Below are positions 37,791 to 48,425 of a DNA stretch of 64,000 bases, in pieces. The stretch spans positions 62,001-126,000 of the forward strand of contig CP007152.1 in the NCBI GenBank assembly GCA_000831005.1, read 5' to 3'. Made by a program: the position numbers and the translations under genes. The stretch comes from Marinobacter salarius. Its GTDB lineage: Bacteria; Pseudomonadota; Gammaproteobacteria; Pseudomonadales; Oleiphilaceae. The stretch's first letter is position 1. The number at the start of each line of letters is the position of its first letter. The notes below the pieces were generated by a model. The model was given only the letters and a program-made list of their open reading frames with translations, did no database searches and was not told where the DNA came from.

Positions 37791-39564
37791 ATGGATTGGC
37801 AGGGCTGGTTTGCATTAAGCCTTACGGGTGTGGCGTTATTATTGATGAGTGTCGGGCGGTTCGGCCCGCATCTCGTCATGCTGGGTGTACTCATCGTTCT
37901 CAGTGCCAGCGGCATTATCAGTGCCGATCAGGCCCTTGCCGGATTCAGTAACAGTGGATTGATCACGGTGGTTGCCATGTTCGTGGTGGCGGCGGGCATT
38001 CACCATTCCGGTGGAGTGGACCTGGTTGTCCATCACCTGCTCAGGTCGCCTCGTACGGTGCGCTCGGCCCAGGCCCGCATCGCATTCCCTGTCGCGTTGC
38101 TGAGCGGCTTCCTCAACAATACCCCGGTAGTGGCCACCATGATTCCCGCGGTCCATGCCTGGTCCCGCAAGATTGGCATAGCACCCTCGAAACTGATGAT
38201 CCCCCTGAGTTACTCCGCCATTCTGGGTGGTACCCTCACCCTGATTGGCACCAGCACCAACCTGGTGGTCAATGGCCAGTACCAGCAATTGACCGGGGAG
38301 GGCGGTTTCTCGATCTTTTCCATCACCGCCGTTGGGTTGCCGGTTGCTGTGATCGGCTTGGCTGTCATGCTTCTGGTGTTACCGAGGGCGCTTCCGGATC
38401 GTAAGGACCAGCAGAAGTTCGGTTCCATGCGGGAGTTCACCCTGGAGGTGGCAGTTGCCTTTGATGGGCCGTTGGTGGGCAAGAGTGTCGGAGAGGCCGG
38501 GCTGCGTGAGTTGGAGAGGCTGTATCTCGTCGAGATCGAGCGGGATGGCAGCGTTGTTACGGCGGTACCTTCGGAAGACGCCTTCGAGGCGGTGACCGGT
38601 TGGTCTTTGCTGGCGATACCCAGGCTATTTCCGATCTGCTGCGAATCAACGGTATTGTCCCTTCGGTACACGATGATGAGCCAAGCCTGAGTAAAGACCG
38701 GGCAGAGCGCCGGCTGGTTGAAGCCGCGCTGTCCCCGCAGTCGGAAGTGCTGGGTCTGACCATCCGGGATGCCCGTTTTCGGGATCGCTATGGCGCGGTG
38801 GTATTGGCAGTCGCCCGGGGTGGTGAGCGGGTGTCGGGCAATCTCGGCAATATTCGTCTGAAAACCGGCGACGTTCTGTTGCTGGAGGCACGTCCCGCTT
38901 TTGTCAGTCGTCAGCGATACGCCAAGGACTTCCTGCTGATCAACGACCTGGAAACAGAAACGCCCCGCCATGACCGTGCCTATCTGTCCTGGGGCATCCT
39001 GCTGGTGCTTGTGGGCGCCGCGGCGTTTGGGGTGCTGAGCATGCTGAACGCCGCGCTGATGGGGGCGGCCCTGATGGTTCTTAGCGGTTGCTGTTCCGTC
39101 GGTCAGGCGCAGAAAGCGGTGGATGTACCAGTGATGCTTACAATTGCTGCGTCATTTGCCTTAGGGGCTGCGCTTCAGGAAACCGGGGCTGCAGGCTATG
39201 TTGCGACGGGCATTCTAGAGGTGAGCAGTGGTCACCCGCTGCTGACCATCCTGCTGGTGTACTTCGCGGTATCGGTGCTGACCGAGGTCATTACCAACAA
39301 CGCAGCCGCAGTGTTGGTACTTCCCATTGTACTGTCAATGACAACGGCCCTGGGGATCGCTTCAGAGCCCTATGTTATCGCCGTGATGATGGCGGCATCC
39401 GCCAGTTTTGCCACACCACTGGCTACCAGACCAATATGATGGTGTTTGGGCCAGGGGGATACCGGTTTATGGACTTCGTAAAGGTAGGCCTGCCGATGAA
39501 CCTGTTTATCGGGCTGGTTACCGTCGGCGTGATCTCGGTGGTCTACGGGATCAGCCTTTCCTGA
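37791..39564 (+). CDS. SLC13-family permease with TrkA-C domains (two frame breaks)
   Basis: About 591 residues, a sodium/anion symporter-like membrane protein (DASS/ArsB-NhaD superfamily). N-terminal helices, then [19 protein letters not shown] and [18 protein letters not shown], the first of two SNT-like motifs. Cytoplasmic RCK/TrkA-C domains follow (about residues 210-390). The second half has [20 protein letters not shown] and the closing [22 protein letters not shown]. The frame breaks near 38598 (EAV/G to [12 protein letters not shown]) and near 39431 (FATP to GYQTNMMV), one base each. Members move sulfate, dicarboxylates or similar anions; the substrate here is unknown. Its end overlaps the EAL gene by 14 bp, convergent. 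Confidence 0.85.
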
Positions 39565-40920
39565 GGGCGGTTTCGGTAGGGTTGGCGAGAATGTCGCAGC
39601 AAAGAACCCTCAGCTCGCCCTTGTGGTAGTAACCGAGGGACAGGGTAACGCACATGTATGCGCCGGTAATACAGAGGTAGGGCGCGGTTATATGAACATG
39701 GCCTGGCTGGGCAATGGCCTGGCGTAGATACTGTTGGCGATACCAGTCGGCACTGGTGGTGCTTTCCAGCGGCCGGAATCGAGGGTCCAGGCCCCGGGCT
39801 GTGGCGTCCGATACCATGGTGTCATCAATTTGTACGCCGTTGGCATCGACCAGGTAACACCGCGACACCGCAGGATGATTCAGCAGGCTACTGCATGCCT
39901 CGTTCATCGGCATGCCCTGCGAGAGTGTGTCTACGGCACTACGAAAGAAATCCTCGAAGTAGGAAATCAGTTGCTGTGTTGGGTCTCTCGTTATCCGGTT
40001 TTTGCTCTTATAGTCTCTCAGTAACCCGTCCAGGTCCGTCACTTTGTGGGGAATGTCCGCCAGGGCAGTACTTGGCCTGCTGAAATAGAATCCCTGGACA
40101 AAATCACGCCCGCGTCGATAGCAATCATTGCCTGGTCGTGAGTTTCCACGCCTTCAAGGAGCACTAGGCACCCAGACTGATGCAGCAAAGAGACGATGCC
40201 GTTGAGTATCTGTCTGGCCTTGTGGTCGTCTGTGGCCCGAGTCAGAAGCTTGCGGTCCAGCTTCACGATATCCGGTGACAGGTTCCAGATGCGCTCAAAG
40301 TTGGAATGCCCAGCACCAAAGTCATCGATAGCGGTCAGGCAGCCCAGCTGTTGGTAGTAGGCAACGGTTTCACGCAGTCGTTCTGCATCGTCCGTTGGCT
40401 GCTCTACAATCTCCATCACGATGCGATGGGGAGGCAGGCCCGTTTTCTTCAACAGTTCGCCGAAAAAGCTGTCGGCACGGTTGCCAGCTGAAACCACACG
40501 GGGAGATACGTTCAGGAACAGCCAGTTCAGCTGGTCCTGGAATCCGGAATAGTTGCTGATGTGCAGGTATCGGCAAAGGCGATCAAGCAGCAGGTTTTCG
40601 GCGTCAGAGCTCGGTAGCTCGAACAAATGAAGGGGTAATACCGCAGCATTATCGGTATCAAAGGCGCGAATCAGCGCTTCGTAGCCGACAACCCGTTTGT
40701 GGGAAATACTGAATATTGGCTGCAGCGCCGTTCGTAAAGTCAGGCCCTGGTAGTCGGCCGTCCATGATTCCCCCTCCCTGGTTAACATAGGCGACAGCAC
40801 ATCAACTTCCGGTGCGGTCATCTGCTCTGGGAGGGTTCGCGACATAGGCCTTTTCTGGTCCGGATAAACGAAAACATCGGGAAAGCCTGTGGCAGCCCGA
40901 TCTGTTGATCCTGGTCGCAT
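39551..40920 (-). CDS. EAL-domain c-di-GMP phosphodiesterase with C-terminal sensor-like domain (one frame break)
   Basis: About 456 residues. The EAL domain keeps the catalytic set: the EAL-equivalent YEALIRAF, the Asn of LNVSPRVV, Glu of MEIVEQ, Asp-Asp of [12 protein letters not shown], Lys of VKLDRKLL and Glu of LLEGVET, so it is probably active. The C-terminal about 160 residues ([36 protein letters not shown]) resemble the EAL-associated domain of YkuI. The frame breaks near 40107: AIDAGV must continue as [19 protein letters not shown], one G missing. Start: ATG at 40920, or ATG at 40845, which has AAGG 4 nt upstream. Confidence 0.85.
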
Positions 40921-41398
40921 TTCGTTGACTTATAGGAAAGTAAATCAGTCAGCACGAACAGGATGGTCTAGATAGACAGAAGAGTGCCAAAAACAGCGGG
41001 TTATTACCACTATTTCATGTAAAAACAGGCAACGTCAGGCGGCAATGCGCAGGTGGGTGAGCAGGACCGGTGTCCGGCAGCTCCGGTGGGAGCTGCAGGG
41101 AATCAGTTGTTGCTGGGTACTGCGACGGATTCGTCGAATTCAAGTTCCATGTTTATTCCTCTCGTTCACTGAGTGACCCGAACCGGGTAAATGAAGTATG
41201 TAAAAAGTTTATCGTACCCATTGTTTTCCACAATCCGTAAAACCCGTATCAGACCAAAGGTATAAGGGATCGTACGTATGGGGTTGTTCATCAGAAAATC
41301 TGATCTTCGTCTCCAAAACATTTTGATTGGTTTTGTGCGGGGCTCTTCATAAACTGTTGGGATCTTGTCTGGTATCAGGGAGTGGGACGTTAAGCGTC
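40921..41398. other. 478-bp intergenic region with hairpin and a short SD-led ORF
   Basis: There is no full-length gene between the divergent EAL and cytochrome b561 genes. Visible: an inverted repeat GCAGCTCC-ggtg-GGAGCTGC (41077-41096), and on the minus strand an ATG at 41150 with GAGGAA 5 nt upstream opening a 15-codon ORF. The part 41160-41398 is A+T-richer and probably holds the cytochrome b561 promoter; TTGATT with an 18-bp spacing to TCATAA around 41324-41355 is one weak candidate. Confidence 0.4.
41103..41150 (-). CDS. possible short peptide (15 codons), low confidence
   Basis: ATG at 41150 follows a strong ribosome-binding site (GAGGAA, 5-nt spacing) and encodes MELEFDESVAVPSNN, an acidic peptide. 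If one base were missing here, as in many genes of this window, the ORF would continue as LIPCSSHRSCRTPVLLTHLR and end near 41035, giving about 39 residues. I do not recognise the product. It could be a leader peptide, a small protein, or chance. Confidence 0.25.
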   Translation of the reverse strand: MELEFDESVAVPSNN

Positions 41399-41959
41399 AT
41401 GCAGGTACGCAATTCGAGCAGTAATTTTGGTGTGGTATCCGTAGCCATTCATTGGCTGGTGGCTGTAGCGGTGTTTGGCCTATTCGGGCTGGGTTACTGG
41501 ATGGTGGATCTATCCTATTACGACGACTGGTATCGCACCGGCCCGGATATCCATAGAAGTATCGGTATATTGCTGCTGTTGGTCATGCTGTTTCGCCTGG
41601 TGTGGCGACTGTTCAATCCGCTGCCGCGTGCACTCCCGAGCCATAGCCGACTGGAAGTGTTGGCCGCTCATGGCGCACACTCTCTGCTCTATGTGCTGAT
41701 TTTTGTTGCTATGGCCAGTGGGTATCTCATTTCGACGGCGGATGGGTCCTCAATAAGTGTGTTCAACTGGTTTGATGTGCCTTCGGTGACCGGCCAGATT
41801 AAGGGGATGGAGGACACCGCCGGGCTTGTCCATTACTGGTCTACCTGGGCACTTGTCGTGCTTGCCGGGGTACACGGTCTGGCTGCGGTTAAGCATCATC
41901 TGATTGACCGGGACGACACCCTTCGACGCATGTTGGGCTCAGGTCGCCGCCGATCGTAA
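41399..41959 (+). CDS. cytochrome b561-family membrane protein
   Basis: A 186-residue four-helix di-heme cytochrome b561 of the bacterial CybB/YceJ type. Histidines that can ligate haem lie in VAIHWLVAVAVFGLF, RTGPDIHRSIGILLLLV, LAAHGAHSLLYVLIF and LVVLAGVHGLAAVKHHLI. ATG at 41399 is chosen (MQVRNSSSNFGVVSVAIHW); upstream in-frame codons lack family similarity. It likely passes electrons between quinol and a periplasmic acceptor. A YceI protein is encoded 53 nt downstream, a common pairing. Confidence 0.88.
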   Translation: MQVRNSSSNFGVVSVAIHWLVAVAVFGLFGLGYWMVDLSYYDDWYRTGPDIHRSIGILLLLVMLFRLVWRLFNPLPRALPSHSRLEVLAAHGAHSLLYVLIFVAMASGYLISTADGSSISVFNWFDVPSVTGQIKGMEDTAGLVHYWSTWALVVLAGVHGLAAVKHHLIDRDDTLRRMLGSGRRRS

Positions 41960-42012
41960 TTCAGACTATCGATTCAATCGTGCCTACGGGCTGTTTCAAC
42001 AAGGAGATGAAC

Positions 42013-42624
42013 ATGAAAAAATTGCTGCTTGCATCTGCGGTTGCACTTGCGGTGTCTGGCGGAGCCCAGGCATCCGAGCACAGTGGAACCTATGCTTTTG
42101 ATACCAAGGGTTCCCACCAGTTCATTACGTTCAAGATTTCCCATCTGGGCTATAGCTGGTTGTATGGCCGGTTCAACGATTTCGATGGTGAATTTGTCTA
42201 CGATGCACAGAACCCGGCGAACAGTTCCGTTGAAGTTGCCGTGGACACATCCAGCGTTGATTCCAACCACGCCGAGCGTGACAAGCACCTGCGCTCGGAA
42301 GACTTCCTGTACGTTGACGAATTCCCAGAGGCCACGTTCAAGAGTAAAAGAGTGGTTGTGGACGATGAGGGCGAGGCCGATATCGTCGGTGACCTGACCC
42401 TGCGTGGTGTGACGAAAGAGGTCACCCTGGACGTGGAAATGCTCGGGCATGGTGACGATCCATGGGGTGGTTACCGCATGGGGTTTGAAGCTGAAACCGA
42501 ATTCAAGTTGACGGACTTCGGTATCCCCATGGATCTGGGCAAGGCGTCTGAAACGGTTGAGATGATCATTTCTGTCGAAGCATTCGCCAGTAAAAGCTTT
42601 CTAAATGCCGCCTTCAGATTTTAG
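42013..42624 (+). CDS. yceI: YceI-family periplasmic lipid/isoprenoid-binding protein
   Basis: 203 residues. AAGGAG 6 nt before ATG at 42013 fixes the start (not 42007). The Sec signal peptide is KKLLLASAVALAVSGGAQA. The mature lipocalin-like barrel has GSHQFITFKISHLGYSW, VDSNHAERDKHLRSEDF, FPEATFKSKRVVV and LTLRGVTKEVTLDVEML. Family members bind polyisoprenoids such as long-chain quinones in the periplasm. That would suit cooperation with the neighbouring cytochrome b561. The frame is intact. Confidence 0.9.
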   Translation: MKKLLLASAVALAVSGGAQASEHSGTYAFDTKGSHQFITFKISHLGYSWLYGRFNDFDGEFVYDAQNPANSSVEVAVDTSSVDSNHAERDKHLRSEDFLYVDEFPEATFKSKRVVVDDEGEADIVGDLTLRGVTKEVTLDVEMLGHGDDPWGGYRMGFEAETEFKLTDFGIPMDLGKASETVEMIISVEAFASKSFLNAAFRF

Positions 42625-42645
42625 TCCGGAGGCGGCAATACTCCT
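42606..42645 (+). terminator. hairpin over the yceI stop codon
   Basis: TGCCGCCT (42606-42613) pairs with AGGCGGCA (42630-42637); the yceI stop codon lies in the loop and a pyrimidine-rich stretch (ctccttccttc) follows. It probably ends the b561-yceI transcript. Confidence 0.5.
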
Positions 42646-42655
42646 TCCTTCAAAT

Positions 42656-44292
42656 TCACACCTTGAACCGGCCTGTCTGCTGCTCAAGTTCCCTGGCATA
42701 GCCATCCAGCGATTCGCTAATGCGGTCGATGCTGCCTGAACGCGTCATGCTCTCTGACGCCAGATCATTGATTTCAGTCACGCTTCGGTTGATTTCGTCA
42801 ATTACCTGGGTTTGTTCCTCGGTGGCTGAAGCCACGCTGGTGTTCATGTCGCTGATATCCGCCATGGATTCGAGGATGCCCTGAAGCTCCGCCTCCGCCT
42901 CCGTGGCCAGTTTTTCAGTTTCCACCGCTTCCTTGCTGCCGGTCTCCATCACCGCAACGATATCGGCAACGCCGGTCTGCAGGGCAGTGATCATGGTCTG
43001 GATATCTTCCGTGGATTGTTGGGTGCGCTTGGCCAGGGTGCGAACCTCATCGGCCACAACCGCAAACCCCCGTCCCTGTTCGCCGGCCCGGGCGGCTTCG
43101 ATGGCGGCGTTGAGGGCGAGAAGATTGGTCTGGTCTGCAATCTCGCGGATAACATCCAGTACCGAGGTGATGTTCTCCGAGTCCTGTGACAGCTTGCGTA
43201 TAACCTCCACCGCCTTGGAAATCTGCGCCGCCAGTCGCTGTACCTGGACGGAGGAGTTGCGAATGATGGTGGCCCCGTTGCGGCCTTTTTCCTGGGCGTG
43301 TTTGGTAATGTCGCCGCACGTGATGCATTGCCCGCCACTTCTTCAATGGCGCTTTGCATCTCATTGATGGCCGTGGCGACCATGGAGATAGCATCTGTTT
43401 GCCGTGTTATCCCGTCGCTGTTGTCGCGCGCCGCACTGGACAGCTCGGATGCGCCCGAGCCAAGTTGCTTGCTGAGGTCCTGGATGGAGCCGATCATGGC
43501 CTGGAGGTTTTCCAGCACCTGATTAAAGCTCGTGGCCAGTTTGCCGAGGTCATCGTCCATTTCCACGGGAATGCGTTGTGTGAGGTCTCCTTCGCCCCGG
43601 GCAATGTTGTCAAGTTGCTTCCTTAGCACACCAACGGACGCAATAATCATCCGGAGGAACACGATAAACAGAAGAATGCCGGCTATGACAGCGCTGGCGG
43701 TGATGACCAGTATAAAGGCCGAGCTGGCAGCCCCCTCCTGAGATGCTTCGTTGGCTACAATCTGAGCCTGCTCATCGGCGTGAACCCCCACCTGGTCGTA
43801 GTAATCCCTGAGCTCGCTGAACAGCGGGTTGCTTTGTTCAGTCAGTAGCCTGTGCCCCGCGGTGGGGTCTCCTGACTGTGCAGTCCGCATGGACTCTCGA
43901 GCGGTCTCCAGCCAGAGGTCATAGGTTTTGCGAAAACTCTCGGTTTTCTCGGAAATACCAGTACCTTGCAGGCGTTCTATCGCTTTCTCCAGCCTCTCCA
44001 GTGCTTGGTCAGCGTTTTCCTCGAAGTCAGCCTGATGCTGGTCCGGAGATTCATTGTTCTCCGTTGCGCTGATAAAAGACATTTGCGCGACCAGGGCCTG
44101 ATAAAGGTCCCGATCACCGTTGAGCGCTTCGCTTACGGCGGGAAGATAACGTTCGGAGAGCGTATCTGTGTCGGATACCAGATTCCGTGCCGTCAAGACG
44201 CTAAAAAGACCGATGACGATCAAAGCGATGGCGGAAATTGCGAAAGGTAAAGCGATCTTGGCTCTCAGGCCTAAGGAATTCTTAATATTCAT
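42656..44292 (-). CDS. methyl-accepting chemotaxis protein (one frame break)
   Basis: About 545 residues: a transmembrane helix near the N-terminus ([20 protein letters not shown]), a periplasmic four-helix-type ligand domain (about 35-195), a second helix ([20 protein letters not shown]), HAMP ([20 protein letters not shown]), and a signalling domain with the conserved tip [20 protein letters not shown] and [18 protein letters not shown]. The frame breaks near 43318: GNASRAA must continue as [19 protein letters not shown], one G missing. The ligand is unknown. No che genes lie nearby, so it uses a chemotaxis pathway encoded elsewhere. Confidence 0.92.
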
Positions 44293-44397
44293 CTTTCCTT
44301 CCTGCTTTTCTGAAGACGCGTTTAGTCAGGATAGCATCGGAAAGAAGGTTGTCAGTGTTAGCGGGTTGCTTATGAGGTGTGGTTGGCAGGAATACCC

Positions 44398-44637
44398 TTA
44401 AAGCGTATCAGGGGACTCCTGGGCCGATTGTCCGTTTCGGCAGAGATGGCGCTGGCGCCAGAACTGGGCGAAGAAAATAACCAGTCCGATGAGCAACCCC
44501 GCCCACAGGTAAGGGCCCGCCAGTTGGAAAGTGCCGGTTATGGCAAACTCCACCAAGAGCATCAGGGTAAGAGCAAGAACAGCGTTCACCATGGCCGTAA
44601 TCAGCGCCTGCCCACAGGCTTTCAGGTTGGGTCTCAT
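44398..44637 (-). CDS. small two-helix membrane protein, unknown function
   Basis: 79 residues from ATG at 44637 (GGAG 5 nt upstream). Two hydrophobic helices (LITAMVNAVLALTLMLLVEF and LWAGLLIGLVIFFAQFW) are followed by a basic, polar tail (RQRHLCRNGQSAQESPDTL). No family recognised. It lies between the chemoreceptor and parC and is transcribed away from parC. Confidence 0.6.
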   Translation of the reverse strand: MRPNLKACGQALITAMVNAVLALTLMLLVEFAITGTFQLAGPYLWAGLLIGLVIFFAQFWRQRHLCRNGQSAQESPDTL

Positions 44638-44751
44638 AGTTCTCCACTCGTGGATGTCGTGAAACGGATCATCGTTTACTGATGGCGAGCATACGGTGAG
44701 GGTTACACTCTCTCCATGCGGGAATTCCGCTATTGGAAAATCCACGGGGTG

Positions 44752-44781
44752 TTGGTGTATCCGTCCCCGCCTCCATATAAT
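44752..44781 (+). promoter_or_regulatory. sigma-70 promoter of parC
   Basis: TTGGTG (44752-44757), 18-bp spacer, perfect -10 TATAAT (44776-44781), 66 nt upstream of the parC ATG. A small inverted repeat (CCCGGCTTAGGCCGGG, 44790-44805 region) lies in the leader. Confidence 0.65.
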
Positions 44782-44847
44782 GTGCAGTCCCGGCTTAGGC
44801 CGGGATAACCAGCGGAATTCATATCAGGCAATAACAAAGGGGCATCC

Positions 44848-47169
44848 ATGCCAGAGTTTCAGACCACGGATGAAGGCTTTGAGCGGGTTTCATTGCGGGA
44901 CTACACCGAAAAGGCCTACCTCACTACTCCATGTACGTCATTCTGGACAGGGCGTTGCCCAACGTCGGAGACGGACTGAAGCCGGTGCAGCGGCGTATTA
45001 TCTACGCCATGTCCGAGCTTGGTTTGAAATCCACCTCAAAGTATAAGAAGTCTGCCCGTACGGTGGGCGATGTCCTGGGTAAATTTCACCCCCATGGCGA
45101 CAGTGCCTGCTACGAAGCCATGGTGTTGATGGCTCAGCCGTTTTCCTATCGCTACCCACTGGTGGATGGCCAGGGCAACTGGGGCGCGCCTGACGACCCC
45201 AAATCTTTCGCGGCCATGCGTTATACAGAATCCCGTCTTGCGAAATTCGCGGATGTCCTTCTCAGCGAGCTGGGGCAGGGCACAGTGGACTGGGTGCCAA
45301 ACTTTGATGGCACCATGGACGAGCCTTCAGTATTGCCCGCGAGGCTGCCTCACGTACTTTTGAACGGCACCACCGGTATTGCCGTGGGTATGGCAACGGA
45401 CATCCCGCCGCACAATGTCCGGGAGGTGGCAGCGGCCTGTGTAAGGCTGCTTGACCAGCCGGAGGCCACCACCGATGACCTGTGTGAGCATGTCCAGGGG
45501 CCAGACTTTCCCACCTACGCGGAGATCATTACGCCTCGCAAGGATATTCGCCAGATGTACGAGACCGGCCGGGGCTCGCTAAGAATGCGGGCGCGCTGGA
45601 TTAATGAGAGCGGGGAAATCGTGGTGACCGACCTGCCTCATCAGGTCTCCGGGAACCGGGTGCTGGAGCAGATCGCCCAGCAGATGCAGACCAAAAAGCT
45701 GCCCATGGTCGCGGACCTGCGCGACGAATCCGACCATGAGAACCCGACCCGGCTGGTGATCGTTCCACGCTCCAATCGTGTGGATCAAGAAGCTGATGGC
45801 CCACCTGTTTGCCAGCACGGATCTGGAGAAAACCTATCGGGTGAATATCAACGTCATCGGCAATGACGGCCGCCCGGGCGTGAAGGGCCTGCGCGAAATG
45901 CTGACGGAGTGGCTCAGCTTCCGTCGCACCACCGTCACCCGGCGCCTGCAGCACAGGTTGGATAAGGTCCTGGCGCGTCTGCATATTCTTGAAGGCCTGT
46001 TGGTGGCCTATCTGAACATCGATGAAGTTATCGCGATTATCCGCTACGAAGATAAACCCAAAGCAGAGTTGATGTCCCGCTTCGGGCTGTCCGGAGAGCA
46101 GGCTGAAGCCATTCTTGAGTTGAAGTTGCGTCACCTGGCCAAGCTTGAGGAAATGAAAATCCGTGGCGAGCAGGACGAGCTGTCGGCTGAGCGGGATGAG
46201 CTGCAGGCGATTCTTGGCTCCGAGGACCGCCTGCGGGAGCTGATCAAGGACGAATTGCTGGCGGATGCGGAAACCTATGGGGATGATCGTCGTTCACCCA
46301 TTGTCGAGCGCCGGGAAGCCAGGGCCTTCAGCGAAACCGAATTGGTTTCCAACGATCCGGTCACAGTCGTGTTGTCGGAGAAGGGCTGGGTCCGTGCTGC
46401 CAAGGGCCATGATATTGAGCCGGAAGGGCTCAGCTACAAGGCGGGTGACAGTTTTGCCATGGCTGCCAAGGGGCGTAATAACCAGCAGGCGGTATTCCTG
46501 GACTCCACGGGGCGGGCTTACTCCCTGGTCGCCCATACGTTTCCATCTGCGCGGGGGCAGGGCGAGCCTCTGAGTGGCCGTATCAATCCGCCGTCGGGAG
46601 CAACGTTCTCTGGGTTGCTGATGGGCGATCCAGCGCGGAAGGTGTTGTTGGTTACCGATGGCGGTTACGGATTCGTGACCTCCCTCAATGACATGATCAG
46701 CAAAAACCGCAACGGCAAGGCCGTGGTGTCGGTACCGAAAGGGGCGAAGATCATGTCGCCGGTGGTGGTGCCCGGCTCGGACAAGCCGCTTTATCTGGGC
46801 GCCATTTCCAATGAAGGACGGATGCTGGTGTTCCCGCTGAGCGAGCTGCCGGAGCTGGCCAAAGGCAAGGGTAACAAGATCATCAGCATTCCCTCGGCGC
46901 GGGTTCAGAACCGGGAAGAGTATGTGGTGGCTGTTGCCGTTTTCGCTGAGGACGACCAATTGGAGATTCGTGCCGGCAAGCGCAAGATGGGGCTTCAGTT
47001 CAGCGATCTGGAGCACTACCTGGGCGAGCGTGGCCGCCGTGGTCATAAACTGCCTCGCGGGCTTCAGAGAGTGGATGCGATAGATGTGATTCAGTCAGCC
47101 AGCAATGCGGCAGGCGTTTCCGATGCAGACAGCGTTGCCAATGCAGAGGAGCAGCCTGACAGTGAGTGA
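44848..47169 (+). CDS. parC: DNA topoisomerase IV subunit A (two frame breaks)
   Basis: About 774 residues; breaks and rejoins DNA with ParE. From ATG at 44848 ([19 protein letters not shown]). The quinolone region [16 protein letters not shown] has the susceptible-type Ser and Glu. The active-site Tyr is in [13 protein letters not shown]. The C-terminal domain has beta-pinwheel repeats ([39 protein letters not shown]). The frame breaks near 44929 (TEKAYL to DYSMYVILD, one G lost) and near 45787 (SNRVD to IKKLMAHLF; two bases lost, GATATC reading GATC). The frame then runs to 47169, overlapping serB. Confidence 0.96.
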
Positions 47170-48385
47170 ACTGGTTCTGATTAACGTTTCGGGGCGCGAC
47201 AAGCCGGGCCTGACGTCGGAGATAACCGGCATCATGGGGCAGTACGATGTGCGTATTCTGGATATCGGCCAGGCGGTGATCCACGACCACCTGACCTGGG
47301 GTATCCTGATCGAGATCCCCGATGAGTCCAAATCCTCACCGGTGATTCGCGACCTTCTGTTCCGACTGCATGCGCTGGATCTGCAGGTGCGTTTTGCGCC
47401 GATTACGATCGAGGAGTATCAGCAATGGGCGGAGGGACGTAACCGCGCCTGTTACATCGTCACGCTGCTGTCGCGGGATATCAAGGCCGAGCAAATTGCG
47501 CGGGTGTCTGCGATTACCGCCCGCCATGGCCTGAACATCGATAACATCAGCCGGCTTTCTGCCCGCCCGTCGCTGAATTCCTCCGAGAACCGCATTGCCT
47601 GTGTGGAGTTTTCTGTCCGTGGCACACCATCTGATCTCGAACAGCTGCGCTCCGACTTCCTGCATATCGCCGGAGAGATGAACGTGGATATTGCCTTCCA
47701 GGAGGACTCCATCTTCCGCCGTAATCGACGGCTTGTCGTGTTCGATATGGATTCCACCCTGATCGACGCCGAAGTGATCGACGAACTGGCTTTGGAGGCC
47801 GGCGTTGGGGCGCAGGTGGCGGAGATTACCGAGCGAGCTATGCAGGGAGAGCTGGATTTCGGGCAGAGCTTTGCAGAGCGTCTGGCGCTTCTCCAGGGGT
47901 TGGATGAATCCGTGCTTGAGGGCATCGCCGCCCGCCTGAATCTAACCGAAGGTGCGGAACACCTGATACTGAGCCTGAAATCCCTGGGCTACCGTACGGC
48001 GATACTGTCTGGTGGCTTCACCTACTTTGCTCGCCATCTGCAGAAAAAACTCGGGATTGACTATGTGTACGCCAACGAGCTGGAAATTGAAAACGGCAAG
48101 GTGACGGGCAAGGTGTCGGGCCAGATTGTTGATGGCAAGCGCAAGGCGGAACTGCTTCAGGAAATTGCGGAACGCGAGCATATTTCACGGGAACAGGTCA
48201 TTGCGGTGGGTGATGGTGCCAATGATCTGCCCATGCTAAGCCAGGCGGGGCTCGGGGTGGCTTTTCGGGCCAAGCCCCTGGTCAAGGAATCCGCCCGGCA
48301 TTCGATTTCGACGCTGGGGCTGGATGCGATCCTCTACCTGATCGGGTTCAGGGAAAGCGACAGTCTGCAGGCCCGGGAAAGGTAG
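47162..48385 (+). CDS. serB: phosphoserine phosphatase with ACT domains
   Basis: Last step of serine synthesis. 407 residues from GTG at 47162, which overlaps the parC stop; GAGGAG lies about 9 nt upstream. The upstream ATG at 47105 would lie inside parC without family similarity. Two N-terminal ACT-like domains ([40 protein letters not shown]) precede the HAD domain: [18 protein letters not shown] (motif I), [13 protein letters not shown] (motif II), [15 protein letters not shown] (motif IV). Regulatory ACT modules are typical of Pseudomonas SerB. The frame is intact and a terminator follows. Confidence 0.95.
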   Translation: MSELVLINVSGRDKPGLTSEITGIMGQYDVRILDIGQAVIHDHLTWGILIEIPDESKSSPVIRDLLFRLHALDLQVRFAPITIEEYQQWAEGRNRACYIVTLLSRDIKAEQIARVSAITARHGLNIDNISRLSARPSLNSSENRIACVEFSVRGTPSDLEQLRSDFLHIAGEMNVDIAFQEDSIFRRNRRLVVFDMDSTLIDAEVIDELALEAGVGAQVAEITERAMQGELDFGQSFAERLALLQGLDESVLEGIAARLNLTEGAEHLILSLKSLGYRTAILSGGFTYFARHLQKKLGIDYVYANELEIENGKVTGKVSGQIVDGKRKAELLQEIAEREHISREQVIAVGDGANDLPMLSQAGLGVAFRAKPLVKESARHSISTLGLDAILYLIGFRESDSLQARER

Positions 48386-48390
48386 CAGAA

Positions 48391-48425
48391 CGCGCGGCAT
48401 GGGAGGGCTATGCCGCGCGATTCTT
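48391..48425. terminator. bidirectional hairpin between serB and fimX
   Basis: A perfect 10-bp stem CGCGCGGCAT (48391-48400) with ATGCCGCGCG (48410-48419) and 9-nt loop lies in the 39-bp gap between convergent serB and fimX; attctt follows on the plus side. Confidence 0.7.
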
